Position numbers and translations under genes: made by a program. From Lachnospiraceae bacterium (lineage in GTDB: Bacteria > Bacillota > Clostridia > Lachnospirales > Lachnospiraceae), in assembly GCA_022799355.1 (NCBI GenBank), contig JAAWOG010000031.1, forward strand, positions 1-39,057: a DNA stretch of 39,057 bases, in the 5' to 3' direction. The notes under the pieces are model-generated. The model saw only the letters and a list, made by a program, of their open reading frames with translations, searched no databases and was not told the origin of the DNA. Positions 22,478 through 30,551 of this stretch are shown one piece after another (position 1 is the first letter of the stretch; each line of letters starts with the position of its first letter).

Positions 22478-23428
22478 ATGAGCAGAGTAAAGAATATATT
22501 GAAAAACGCAAGAGGGGAACTGAGTGCCCTGATCATGCTGACTATTTTATGGATCATTTTCGGAGTGGGCTCCCCATACTTTCTGACCTTCCGGAATATT
22601 ATGAACATCGGTTCCTATATGTCGATCATGGGAACGCTTGCCGCCGGGCTCACGGTAGCGATGCTGCTTGGCGGACTGGATGTGTCCCAGTACGCGCTTG
22701 CGGCGCTGGGCGGCATGATACTCGGTGTTTTATATGAGGCGGGGCTGCATCCCGTTTTGATCCTTTTGTGTGTTTTGATACTCGGTATCGTGGGCGGAAG
22801 CTTTAACGCCTTCATTATTACGGTGATGAAGGTAAACCCGATCATCTGTACCATGGGGACAAGTTTTATCTTCCGCGGATTTGCCTACCTGTTAACCAAC
22901 GGCAGATATATCCGTATCGACGATCCGGTCTTTTATTTTATCGGCAACGGCAGGATCGCCGGCGTGCCTACCTGTCTGATCATTATGCTGGTCACCTACG
23001 GGGTGATCTGGTATGTGCTGAAATATACGGTTTACGGGAGGTCCGTATTTGCGGTGGGCGGCAACCTGACGGTGGCAAAGCTTGCCGGCATCAACACGAA
23101 TATGGTTAGGTTTATCTCCCATATCCTGGCGGGGATCTGCGCGGTCCTCGGCGGCATTATCACGGTATGTCAGGCTTCTTCCTGTATGGCGAGCCAGGGA
23201 TACGGTAATGACATGAACGGCATATCGGCGGTTATCCTTGGCGGTATCTCCATGGCGGGCGGCAGAGGCAATGTCTGGGGCACCCTGATCGGCGTTGGCA
23301 TCTTATCCACCCTTGTCAACGGTATGACGCTGCTGGAAGTAAACGCCTACTGGCAGCAGATCATCCAGGGGCTCGTTCTGGTCAGTGCGGTATTTATCGA
23401 TGCCATGAGAAATGCCAAACGTTCCTGA
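22478..23428 (+). CDS. Sugar ABC transporter permease (BPD_transp_2, RbsC type)
   Basis: The 316-residue protein has about eight to ten membrane helices. VAMLLGGLDVSQYALAALGGM and the ISAVILGGISMAGGRGNVWGT motif are those of RbsC/XylH-type permeases. The homodimer would form the channel for the neighbouring ATPase and binding protein. I start it at ATG 22478, preceded by GAGGTGG at the end of the ATPase gene. The in-frame ATG at 22460 would overlap that gene. A weak AT-rich terminator follows. Confidence 0.93.
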   Translation: MSRVKNILKNARGELSALIMLTILWIIFGVGSPYFLTFRNIMNIGSYMSIMGTLAAGLTVAMLLGGLDVSQYALAALGGMILGVLYEAGLHPVLILLCVLILGIVGGSFNAFIITVMKVNPIICTMGTSFIFRGFAYLLTNGRYIRIDDPVFYFIGNGRIAGVPTCLIIMLVTYGVIWYVLKYTVYGRSVFAVGGNLTVAKLAGINTNMVRFISHILAGICAVLGGIITVCQASSCMASQGYGNDMNGISAVILGGISMAGGRGNVWGTLIGVGILSTLVNGMTLLEVNAYWQQIIQGLVLVSAVFIDAMRNAKRS

Positions 23429-23462
23429 AAAAGGGATTTTTATCCGGCATCGGACAAAGGCA

Positions 23463-23481
23463 AAAAAGTCGGAAACTTTTT
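23463..23481 (+). terminator. Weak terminator between permease and lacI-type gene
   Basis: AAAAAGT (23463-23469) and ACTTTTT (23475-23481) pair around five bases, ending in T residues. The stem is AT-rich, so some readthrough into the regulator and downstream catabolic genes is likely. An extended -10 (TGGTATGAT, about 23491-23499) follows and may give the regulator its own weak promoter. Confidence 0.5.
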
Positions 23482-23523
23482 CTGGTTTTGTGGTATGATT
23501 GAGTTAACAGCGGAGGTTTTACC

Positions 23524-24594
23524 ATGAAAGAGATAAAAAGCAGTTCCCGGGCGAAAGTAACGATAGTAGATGTTGCGAAATATGCGGGCGTTGTGCCGAG
23601 CACGGTATCTCATGTGCTGAACGGGACCGCCCAGATCACCGATGAGACGAAGGCAAAGGTGCTTCACGCCATAGAGGTGCTGCACTATACGCCGAACGCA
23701 TCCGCCAGAAACCTGCGGCAGAAGAGAACCCGGCTGATCGGCGTGGTTTTGCAGGATATTTCCAGTGAATTTTACGCCAAATGTACGGCAAGTATGCTGA
23801 AAGAGGCGCTGAAGGACAATTACGCGCTGATGGTTATGGACGCCTGTTTTGACAATAACAATGTGAAGGCGCAGGTATCCGCCCTGATCGAGAGGAGGGT
23901 GGAGGGCATCGTGTTTGTGGGCGGCGGCAACGACGAGGATATTTTGCAGGAAGTGGAGAAATACAATATTCCGGTTGTACTTGGAGACCGGAATGACGGA
24001 AGGCATCCCTGCGTGGAGTTTAATAATGAGGAGACGGTCTATCGGCTGATCTGCGCCCTGCATGAGAGCGGCTACCGGAAATTTGCCTATGCGGGCGAAC
24101 CGCTGGAAATTCAGGAGAACCTGAAATTCCGGTATCAGGGGTTTGTCAGAGGGCTGGACGCCTGCGGCGTCCCCCAAAAGGACCGGATCAACATTGTGAC
24201 AAAGGATCTCCATATCGATAAGATCGATGCGGCGTACGCCGCGTTTATGAGGCTGTTTACGGATGAACGTCAAAAACCGATACCGGATGTGATACTGACG
24301 TCCAACGATCTGATTGCCCAGGGATTTGTGGCGGCGGCTCTCTCTAACGGGATCAAGGTGCCGCAGGAGGTGGGCATTGTGGGGTTCGATGATATTTCCA
24401 TCTCAAAGTTTTTTCAGCCGCCCCTGACGACGATCTGCCAGGACAAGGATGAGTTGGGCATCCACTGCTACCGACTGCTGAAAAAGGTAATAGAGGGCAG
24501 CAAAGAACAGGAACATGTGATCCTGAAACAGAAGATTAAGAACAGAAAAACGACGAACATACCGGATGAGATCATGGTAAAATATCTGACCTGA
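23524..24594 (+). CDS. LacI/PurR-family transcriptional regulator
   Basis: In this 356-residue protein the N-terminal helix-turn-helix reads VTIVDVAKYAGVVPSTVSHVLN. Its recognition end TVSHVLN is nearly that of PurR (TVSHVIN), which binds AAACGTTT-centred sites. The hinge helix TPNASARNLR contains the leucine that LacI proteins insert at a central CpG. Both features fit the operators AAAACGTTTT at 13624, 16827 and 16893. The C-terminal domain is a periplasmic-binding-like sensor (LIGVVLQDISSEFYAK; VPQEVGIVGFDDISISKFFQPPLTTI). It is probably the local repressor of both catabolic units, released by a sugar from the pathway. GGAGG precedes ATG. Confidence 0.92.
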   Translation: MKEIKSSSRAKVTIVDVAKYAGVVPSTVSHVLNGTAQITDETKAKVLHAIEVLHYTPNASARNLRQKRTRLIGVVLQDISSEFYAKCTASMLKEALKDNYALMVMDACFDNNNVKAQVSALIERRVEGIVFVGGGNDEDILQEVEKYNIPVVLGDRNDGRHPCVEFNNEETVYRLICALHESGYRKFAYAGEPLEIQENLKFRYQGFVRGLDACGVPQKDRINIVTKDLHIDKIDAAYAAFMRLFTDERQKPIPDVILTSNDLIAQGFVAAALSNGIKVPQEVGIVGFDDISISKFFQPPLTTICQDKDELGIHCYRLLKKVIEGSKEQEHVILKQKIKNRKTTNIPDEIMVKYLT

Positions 24595-24627
24595 CCTCTT
24601 TGATGCCGGTATGGAAGAGGACAGGAT

Positions 24628-25632
24628 ATGAAAATAGAAAAAACGGATCAACAGGAAAAGGTGCTGAGAGCCATGCTCTGTATGACAAGACAGTGCTGGG
24701 AACAGGGGATGGCGGCGCAGTGCCTTTCGGAGCTCGGCAGGGAGGAGGAACTTTCGCTGGTCGTATATGATATGGTGCGGCGTCAGAGTTCCGACGGCAG
24801 GCTTTGCAATATAGAAAATACACCGGCCGTTACGGATTCCGCTTTTTGCATCCCGGCGGTGATGGACTATGCCCGGAAAACGGGGGATGACGCCTGCAGG
24901 AAGGCGGCGGAAAAAAACATACGGTTTCTGCGGGAGGATGCGGAGCGGGCAGAGGACGGCACTTTGTACCATATGATCCATACAAAGGAGATCTGGGCGG
25001 ATTCCGCGGCGTATATGCCCTACGCCCTGGCAAAGGCAGGATATGCGGAGGAGGCGCTTGTACAGATGGAAGGGATCTGCCGCCGGCTCTATGATGAAAA
25101 GACGGGACTTTATGCCCACAAATGGGACGAGGGGCAGAAGGATTTTATCAGGGCGGATTTATGGGGGATCGGAAACGGCTGGATACTGACCGGACTGATG
25201 CGTTTATATTCTGAGATTCCCCCATCCCGTGCAAGAGAAAGGGCGGAGCTTTTACGCCGGATGCGCTCCCTTTTGGATGCGCTCCTCTCCCATGAGACAA
25301 AGGACCATGTCTTTCATGATGTGCTGGATAGGCCGGAGACCTTTACGGAATCCGAGACAGGAGCCATGACGGCATACACGATCTACAAATGTATCGGGGA
25401 AGGCATTCTCGACAAGGCATACGCAGGGCGTGCCGACCGGATCTGCGATGCCCTTAAAGGGAGGGTGTCCGATGCGGGACTGGTATGCCAGGCGGCAGGC
25501 TCCCCGGACTTTTTAACGCCCGGTACCTCCGTAGAATGTCAGGCACATTTTCTGTTAATGCAGCACTATCGAAATGGGAGGAGGGCCTTAAGCAAAACCA
25601 TTTCATCAGGAAGGAATCAGCCGGAAACCTGA
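24628..25632 (+). CDS. GH88/GH105-type unsaturated uronyl hydrolase
   Basis: The 334-residue protein has an (alpha/alpha)6-barrel pattern. IWADSAAYMPYALAKAG and ADLWGIGNGWILTGLMRLYSEIP match the conserved substrate-pocket segments of the YteR/YesR (GH105) and GH88 hydrolases, which remove a 4,5-unsaturated uronic acid from oligosaccharides by hydration. There is no signal peptide, so it works on imported material. It follows the regulator by 33 bases and precedes deoC by 28. Together with a rhamnosidase it suggests rhamnogalacturonan- or rhamnosyl-glucuronate-type substrates. The family is fairly sure; the exact linkage is not. Confidence 0.8.
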   Translation: MKIEKTDQQEKVLRAMLCMTRQCWEQGMAAQCLSELGREEELSLVVYDMVRRQSSDGRLCNIENTPAVTDSAFCIPAVMDYARKTGDDACRKAAEKNIRFLREDAERAEDGTLYHMIHTKEIWADSAAYMPYALAKAGYAEEALVQMEGICRRLYDEKTGLYAHKWDEGQKDFIRADLWGIGNGWILTGLMRLYSEIPPSRARERAELLRRMRSLLDALLSHETKDHVFHDVLDRPETFTESETGAMTAYTIYKCIGEGILDKAYAGRADRICDALKGRVSDAGLVCQAAGSPDFLTPGTSVECQAHFLLMQHYRNGRRALSKTISSGRNQPET

Positions 25633-25660
25633 GCGATTCAAAGAAAGGAGCATATAAATT

Positions 25661-26359
25661 ATGAAAAATCCGGAAAAACTCACAGTCCGGGAACTGGCGG
25701 CAATGATGGACCATACGCTTTTGAAAGCCTACGCCGTGAAAGACGATTTCAAAAAGCTGTGCGGGGAGGCGGCGGAAAACGGGTTTGCCATGGTGGCAAT
25801 CAATTCCTCCCAGGTGCGTACATGCAAAGAATTTTTGAAGGGCACAAATATCCATGTGGGAGCGGCGATCTCTTTTCCGCTGGGGCAGACCGAACCGGAT
25901 GTGAAAGTCTTTGAGACGAAAAAGGCGATCGAGGACGGCGCCGATGAAATCGATTATGTGATTAATATCGGGGAACTGAAAATGGGGCATGACGATTATA
26001 TCCGGCGGGAGATGGAGGCGGTCGTAAAAGTCTGTCGTGAGAATCATGTGCTGAGCAAGGTGATCTTTGAAAACTGCTATCTGACAAAAGAGGAGATCGT
26101 CCGCGCGGCAAAGATCGCAGGGGAAGTTAAGCCCGATTTTATCAAAACGAGTACGGGTTTCGGTACTTCCGGTGCGGATGCGGAAGATGTGAGGCTGATG
26201 AAGCAGACCGTGGGAGATGCCGTGAAAGTGAAGGCTGCAGGCGGTATCCGGGACTGGGAAACATGTAAAAAGATGCTGGAGGCGGGCGCGGAGCGGATCG
26301 GTACAAGCAGCAGCATAAAGATCTGTGAAGAGTTCAGAAGGGAAAGAGAGGGAAAGTAA
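25661..26359 (+). CDS. deoC: Deoxyribose-phosphate aldolase-family enzyme (DeoC)
   Basis: The 232-residue class I aldolase has MDHTLLKA at its start. DEIDYVINIGEL carries the catalytic Asp region, DFIKTSTGFGTSGA carries the Schiff-base Lys (about 162), and VKVKAAGGIRDW carries the second lysine. Classical DeoC splits 2-deoxyribose-5-phosphate to acetaldehyde and glyceraldehyde-3-phosphate. Here it lies between a glycosidase and a lactonase-like gene, away from nucleoside genes. It may act in sugar catabolism on a related deoxy-sugar phosphate. AAAGGAG precedes ATG. Confidence 0.92.
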   Translation: MKNPEKLTVRELAAMMDHTLLKAYAVKDDFKKLCGEAAENGFAMVAINSSQVRTCKEFLKGTNIHVGAAISFPLGQTEPDVKVFETKKAIEDGADEIDYVINIGELKMGHDDYIRREMEAVVKVCRENHVLSKVIFENCYLTKEEIVRAAKIAGEVKPDFIKTSTGFGTSGADAEDVRLMKQTVGDAVKVKAAGGIRDWETCKKMLEAGAERIGTSSSIKICEEFRREREGK

Positions 26360-26360
26360 T

Positions 26361-27359
26361 ATGCAGATATCCAGATTGTTTACGCTTCTTCCGGAGGAAT
26401 ATGTCTGTACTCCGGACGGAATGGAGATTGATAAAAACGGGGATCTGATCTTATCCTGTCCCAACTTTGCGCAGGATGATATGTCAGGGTGCGTGATCAG
26501 GATCACAAAAGATAAAAAGATCAGTAAGTGGTTTGACGTGCCGGTGCATCCCGGGACCGGTATTGCCAGAAATATGGGAATCGCCTTTGACGATGACTGG
26601 AATATGTATATCTGTGACAACCAGGGCTGGTCCGGGAACCCTTCTCTTGTGGGAAAGGGCAGGATGCTCAAGGTCCTCTTTGATGAGGAGAGAAACGTGA
26701 AGGACTGGTATACCGTGGCTTATGATATGGAGCATCCCAACGGCGTGCGTATTTATAAAGGCTATATGTATGTAACCCAGAGCTGTATGGAGAAGGTGCG
26801 GGACAAATCGGGAAAACTGGTGAGCTGTGTGTACAGGTTCCCGCTGGATGCGAAGGATATCAAAATTTCCAATACGCTGGAAGATCCCTATATCTTTACG
26901 ACTTTTATCACCCACAATCCGAAGTGCCAGTACGGTGCGGACGGTATTGAGATTGACAGTAAGGGAAATCTGTATGTGGGCAACTTCGGGGACGGGGAGG
27001 TATGGAAATTCCGTCTGGATGAGAAGGGTGATATTCTGGAACAGGAAGTTTATGCGAAAAATCCGGCGGAGCTTATTTCTACGGACGGTATGATTATGGA
27101 TGAGAATACGGGAAACCTCTATATCGCGGATTTTAACAATAACGCCATTGTAATGGTGGACAAAGACCGTGTGACAAGGCGGGTGGCACAGTCGCCGGAC
27201 TGCGACGGTTTTCACGGAGAACTGGATCAGCCGGGAGAACCGATCATCTGGAACGGAAAGATCATCGCTTCCTGCTTTGACCTTGTGACGGATGAGACAA
27301 AGGTAAATACGGCGCATGAGATGCCTGCTACGATGGCGGAGCTGGATCTTGAGGCGTAA
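26361..27359 (+). CDS. SMP-30/gluconolactonase-like beta-propeller protein
   Basis: The 332-residue protein has repeated propeller blades: CTPDGMEIDKNGDLILS, MGIAFDDDWNMYICDN, YGADGIEIDSKGNLYVGNFGDG and STDGMIMDENTGNLYIADFNNN. The acidic and Asn residues would bind the metal. Such proteins hydrolyse sugar lactones to aldonic acids; some have other roles. ATG 26361 lies one base after the deoC stop codon with GAGGG upstream, so the genes are translationally close. There is no signal peptide. It pairs logically with the MDR dehydrogenase that ends the operon. Confidence 0.78.
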   Translation: MQISRLFTLLPEEYVCTPDGMEIDKNGDLILSCPNFAQDDMSGCVIRITKDKKISKWFDVPVHPGTGIARNMGIAFDDDWNMYICDNQGWSGNPSLVGKGRMLKVLFDEERNVKDWYTVAYDMEHPNGVRIYKGYMYVTQSCMEKVRDKSGKLVSCVYRFPLDAKDIKISNTLEDPYIFTTFITHNPKCQYGADGIEIDSKGNLYVGNFGDGEVWKFRLDEKGDILEQEVYAKNPAELISTDGMIMDENTGNLYIADFNNNAIVMVDKDRVTRRVAQSPDCDGFHGELDQPGEPIIWNGKIIASCFDLVTDETKVNTAHEMPATMAELDLEA

Positions 27360-27370
27360 CTGTTAAAATA

Positions 27371-27384
27371 TATCATATATGATA
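27371..27384. promoter_or_regulatory. Perfect 14-bp palindrome before the FGGY kinase
   Basis: TATCATATATGATA is a perfect palindrome in the 38-base gap before the kinase ribosome site. It resembles the ATGATAT boxes at 16682-16733 and could be an operator or an mRNA processing hairpin. No promoter was recognised beside it. Confidence 0.35.
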
Positions 27385-27397
27385 AGAAGGGGCAAAT

Positions 27398-28945
27398 ATG
27401 GGGGATTATATTCTTGCCCATGATCTGGGCACTTCGGGGAATAAGGCGGTGCTGTTTTCCGCGGACGGCAGGCTGATCGGCAGCATGCAGACAGGTTACG
27501 GCGTATTTTATGAGCGGAAGCTTTGGGCAGAGCAGGATTCCGAGGACTGGTGGCGGGCGGTGTGCACATCTACGAAAAAACTGCTGGCACAGTATAATAT
27601 TGCGGCGGAGGATGTAAAAGCGGTGAGTTTCAGCGGACAGATGATGGGAGCGCTTCCTGTGGACAAAAACGGAAAGCCGCTGACAAGAGCCATCATCTGG
27701 GCGGACATGCGGGCGCAGAAACAGTCCGACATGCTGCGGGAAAAAATTGACGACGAGAGGTTTTATCGCATTACCGGCCACAGAAATACGGCCTCCTACG
27801 GCATTCAGAAAGCCATGTGGATACGGGAAAATATGCCGGAGGTTTATGAGCGGACATACAAATTCTTAAATGCCAAGGATTATATGGTTTACAGGCTGAC
27901 CGGAAAGTTTTACACGGACGCTTCGGATGCCTGCGGCATGGATTGTCTGGATCTTGCGGGGCGTACCTGGTCTGAGGAGATCGTGGAAGCGTCCGGTATC
28001 TCTTATGAGAAACTGCCGAAGATCGCGGAATCCGTCTTCTATGTGGGAAATGTTACAAAGGAGGCGGCAAAGGAGACGGGGCTGTCCGTCCATACCAGGG
28101 TGATTTTAGGCGCCGGGGACGGTGTTGCCGCCAACGTGGGAGCCGGCTGCATAGCACCAGGGAAGGCTTACTGCTGTATGGGAACGTCGGCCTGGGTGGC
28201 GTCCACTTCGGAGAAGCCTGTGTTTGACGAAAAGAGGCGGATCGTCTGCTGGGCACATGCGGTGCCGGGGCTCTATTCCCCCAACGGTACGATGCAGTAC
28301 GCGGGTGGTTCCTATAGCTGGCTGAAACAGACGATCTGCTTGGATGAGGCAAGGCGCGCGGAGGATGCCGGCATCTCGCCGTATGAACTGATGAACAGGG
28401 AAATACAAAAGAGCGAAAGAGGCGCCGGCGGCGTTCTGTTTCTGCCCTATCTGATGGGGGAGCGGGCGCCGAAGTGGAACGAGGATGCAAAAGGCGTATT
28501 TTACGGTATCACGGCAAAGACCACAAGGCAGGATATGCTGCGCAGTGTGATGGAAGGGATTGTTATGAATCTGGCGGAATGCTTTTCGGTTCTGCGGGAG
28601 AGTTCCGATATCGAGGAACTGACGCTGATCGGCGGCGTGGCAGGGAGCGACATCTGGCAGAGGAGCATTGCGGATATCTTTGGCGTCAGAGTGCATGTTC
28701 CCGTGTTTACGGAAGAGGCAAATTCCATCGGAGCGGCGGTGATCGCCGGAGTGGGAAGCGGGCTGTTAAAAGACTTTTCAGCGGTGGAGAGATTCCTTCC
28801 GGGCAGGGAGAAGATTTTATACGACAGGGAAGCCCACCGGTTTTATAAGGGGCAGATGGAACTGTTTGGCGAAGTTTACGGGGCGCTGATGCCGGTCTAT
28901 ACAAAGAAATGGGAGGATGCGGGGAAAGGAGACAAAGAGCAATGA
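27398..28945 (+). CDS. FGGY-family carbohydrate kinase (xylulokinase-like)
   Basis: The 515-residue kinase has two actin-like domains. Domain 1 begins ILAHDLGTSGNKAVLF (phosphate 1 loop), with SFSGQMMGALPVD and AIIWADMRAQ for sugar binding and catalysis. Domain 2 has VILGAGDGVAANVGAGC, CCMGTSAWV, GGVLFLPYLMGERAP and LTLIGGVAGSDIWQRSIADIFG. The overall pattern is closest to xylulokinase-like members, but FGGY kinases vary in substrate and this one could phosphorylate a ketose, polyol or aldonate. It overlaps the next gene by ATGA. It would supply the phosphorylated substrate for the aldolase. Confidence 0.9.
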   Translation: MGDYILAHDLGTSGNKAVLFSADGRLIGSMQTGYGVFYERKLWAEQDSEDWWRAVCTSTKKLLAQYNIAAEDVKAVSFSGQMMGALPVDKNGKPLTRAIIWADMRAQKQSDMLREKIDDERFYRITGHRNTASYGIQKAMWIRENMPEVYERTYKFLNAKDYMVYRLTGKFYTDASDACGMDCLDLAGRTWSEEIVEASGISYEKLPKIAESVFYVGNVTKEAAKETGLSVHTRVILGAGDGVAANVGAGCIAPGKAYCCMGTSAWVASTSEKPVFDEKRRIVCWAHAVPGLYSPNGTMQYAGGSYSWLKQTICLDEARRAEDAGISPYELMNREIQKSERGAGGVLFLPYLMGERAPKWNEDAKGVFYGITAKTTRQDMLRSVMEGIVMNLAECFSVLRESSDIEELTLIGGVAGSDIWQRSIADIFGVRVHVPVFTEEANSIGAAVIAGVGSGLLKDFSAVERFLPGREKILYDREAHRFYKGQMELFGEVYGALMPVYTKKWEDAGKGDKEQ

Positions 28946-29985
28946 GAACATTGATCGTAGATGAAAACGGAACATTGTCCGTAAAAGAAATTCCGAAACC
29001 GGTTTACGGCGATAACCAGGCGCTTGTGAAAATGATAAGCTGCGGCATTTGCAACGGGACCGACGCAAAGCTGATCCACCGGACATTCAAAGGGATCGGG
29101 GCTTCCGAATATCCTCTGATGCTGGGACATGAGGGCGTCGGAAGGGTTGTGGAGACCGGAAAAAATGTTACCGGTTATAAAGTCGGGGATATTGTGCTGC
29201 TTCCTTTTGTGGATGCGGATGAGGCGCAGTACGGAAAACTGGGCTCCGCCTGGGGCGCCTACGGTGAGTATGGAGTGGTGACGGACCGGTATGCCGGCGG
29301 CGAGGTCCCGGAGTGCGCCTGTGCGCAGACCATCGTGCCCGAAGATATCGATCCGGTGGATGCGGCGATGATCGTGACACTGCGGGAGGTGCTGAGTTCC
29401 ATCAAACGGTTCGGTATCAGGGAAAACAATTCTGTGGCGGTATTCGGCTGCGGTCCCGTGGGGCTTACCTTTATCCGTTTTATGAGCATTCTGGGGGTAC
29501 ACCCCATTATCGCTTTCGATATTGTGGATGAGAAAGTAAATGAGGCGCTGGAGAAGGGAGCGGACTATGCTTTCAACAGTAAAAACTGCGATCCGGGAGA
29601 AGAGATAAGAAAGATCTGCCGGGAAGGCGTTGAGTTTGTGCTGGACGCCGTAGGGATGCTCAGCCTGATCAACCAGGCGATGGGGTTTATCTGCGATCAG
29701 GGAAAAATCTGCTGTTACGGCATCGCGCCCGAATGCCACATGGATATCGACTGGACAAAAGCCCCCTATAACTGGCAGCTTCAGTTCCAGCAGTTCCCCA
29801 GCAAAGCGGAAGAGGGTGAGGCAAATGCCCAGATCCTCTCCTGGATCAGAAGCGGCATTATCAACCTGAAAGACTATATCTCGGATTATTTCGACTTTGA
29901 AGATATACTGGAAGCCTTTGAGAGGCTGGAGGAGAGAAAGATTTCAAAGAAAGGGATTATTGTATATAAAAACTCGCTTGATTGA
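28942..29985 (+). CDS. Zinc-dependent alcohol/polyol dehydrogenase (MDR superfamily)
   Basis: The 347-residue protein has the catalytic zinc ligands in CGICNGTDAK and GHEGVG. The Rossmann NAD(P) motif is in VAVFGCGPVGLTFIRF, with an acidic FDIVDEK after it that points to NAD. The lobe that usually carries four structural-zinc cysteines lacks them (FVDADEAQYGKLGSAW), which fits sorbitol- or threonine-dehydrogenase relatives lacking that metal. ATG 28942 overlaps the kinase stop as ATGA, so the pair is translationally coupled. It likely oxidises a sugar or polyol in the same pathway. A strong terminator follows. Confidence 0.87.
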   Translation: MRTLIVDENGTLSVKEIPKPVYGDNQALVKMISCGICNGTDAKLIHRTFKGIGASEYPLMLGHEGVGRVVETGKNVTGYKVGDIVLLPFVDADEAQYGKLGSAWGAYGEYGVVTDRYAGGEVPECACAQTIVPEDIDPVDAAMIVTLREVLSSIKRFGIRENNSVAVFGCGPVGLTFIRFMSILGVHPIIAFDIVDEKVNEALEKGADYAFNSKNCDPGEEIRKICREGVEFVLDAVGMLSLINQAMGFICDQGKICCYGIAPECHMDIDWTKAPYNWQLQFQQFPSKAEEGEANAQILSWIRSGIINLKDYISDYFDFEDILEAFERLEERKISKKGIIVYKNSLD

Positions 29986-30023
29986 TACAAAGAGGAAAAA
30001 CGAAACAGGTGCAAAACCGCAGA

Positions 30024-30075
30024 AATAAAGGGCTTTCGGCATATTGGAGATGTGACCGAAGGCTCTTTATTTTTT
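30024..30075 (+). terminator. Rho-independent terminator ending the catabolic operon
   Basis: AATAAAGGGCTTTCGG (30024-30039) pairs with CCGAAGGCTCTTTATT (30056-30071) over 16 positions, including two G-T pairs, and a T-run follows. It lies 39 bases after the dehydrogenase stop codon. Confidence 0.92.
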
Positions 30076-30103
30076 GCATATCTTATGGTTGTGGGGGCCC
30101 GCT

Positions 30104-30314
30104 TCATATCATAATTTCTTTTTGCGCTTCTTTCAGTTGGGCCATGAATTTTTCAGACGCTTTAGAAAACACCTGATATTTTTTCCATATAATGCACATT
30201 CCATCTTCCATTCGTGGGTTGAGAGGGCGGAAACAGAGATTGCTGTTCCCGGAAGCGGACAATGCTTTGTTCTCTTGCCACTGCAAGAAAATATTGAAGT
30301 ACACGTAATTCCAT
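30104..30314 (-). pseudogene. LysR-family regulator remnant with large internal deletion
   Basis: On the minus strand, ATG at 30312-30314 (with GGAGAG upstream) opens MELRVLQYFLAVAREQS, the classic LysR N-terminus. The next bases are in another frame and encode LCFRPLNPRMEDGMCIIWKK followed by QVFSKASEKFMAQL, the usual LysR C-terminal end. About 220 codons are missing between the two and the frame is shifted (211 bases in total). The junction lies near 30262. This is a deletion derivative and cannot make a regulator. The 566-base gap between the dehydrogenase and the next gene holds only this, a terminator and one promoter. Confidence 0.8.
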
Positions 30315-30397
30315 GTGCTGCTCTCCTTTTTGGTTTTCTGCATTATAGCATGAAACTGAATAGGTTTCGACTATTGAAAATGATAAGATATAAGTAT

Positions 30398-30425
30398 TTG
30401 TTATTATTATGGAATAGAATATAAT
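30398..30425 (+). promoter_or_regulatory. Sigma-A promoter for the hypothetical gene at 30552
   Basis: TTGTTA (30398-30403), a 16-base spacer, then a perfect TATAAT (30420-30425). It overlaps the region just upstream of the decayed lysR gene, so it may once have been one side of a divergent promoter pair. Confidence 0.6.
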
Positions 30426-30551
30426 GAAATTAAGGGAGAGGAAAAGTAAGGATACATGAGGAAGAAAAACAGATTGATTGTCCGGACTATCTGGCATACC
30501 AGATTAAAAACAGACACGTTGAAATATGTTAAATTTAGGAGGATGATGCAT

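Noticed and set aside
30456-30551. Longer start for the hypothetical gene at 30552
   Set aside because: The first ATG has no properly spaced ribosome site, whereas AGGAGG is nine bases before 30552.
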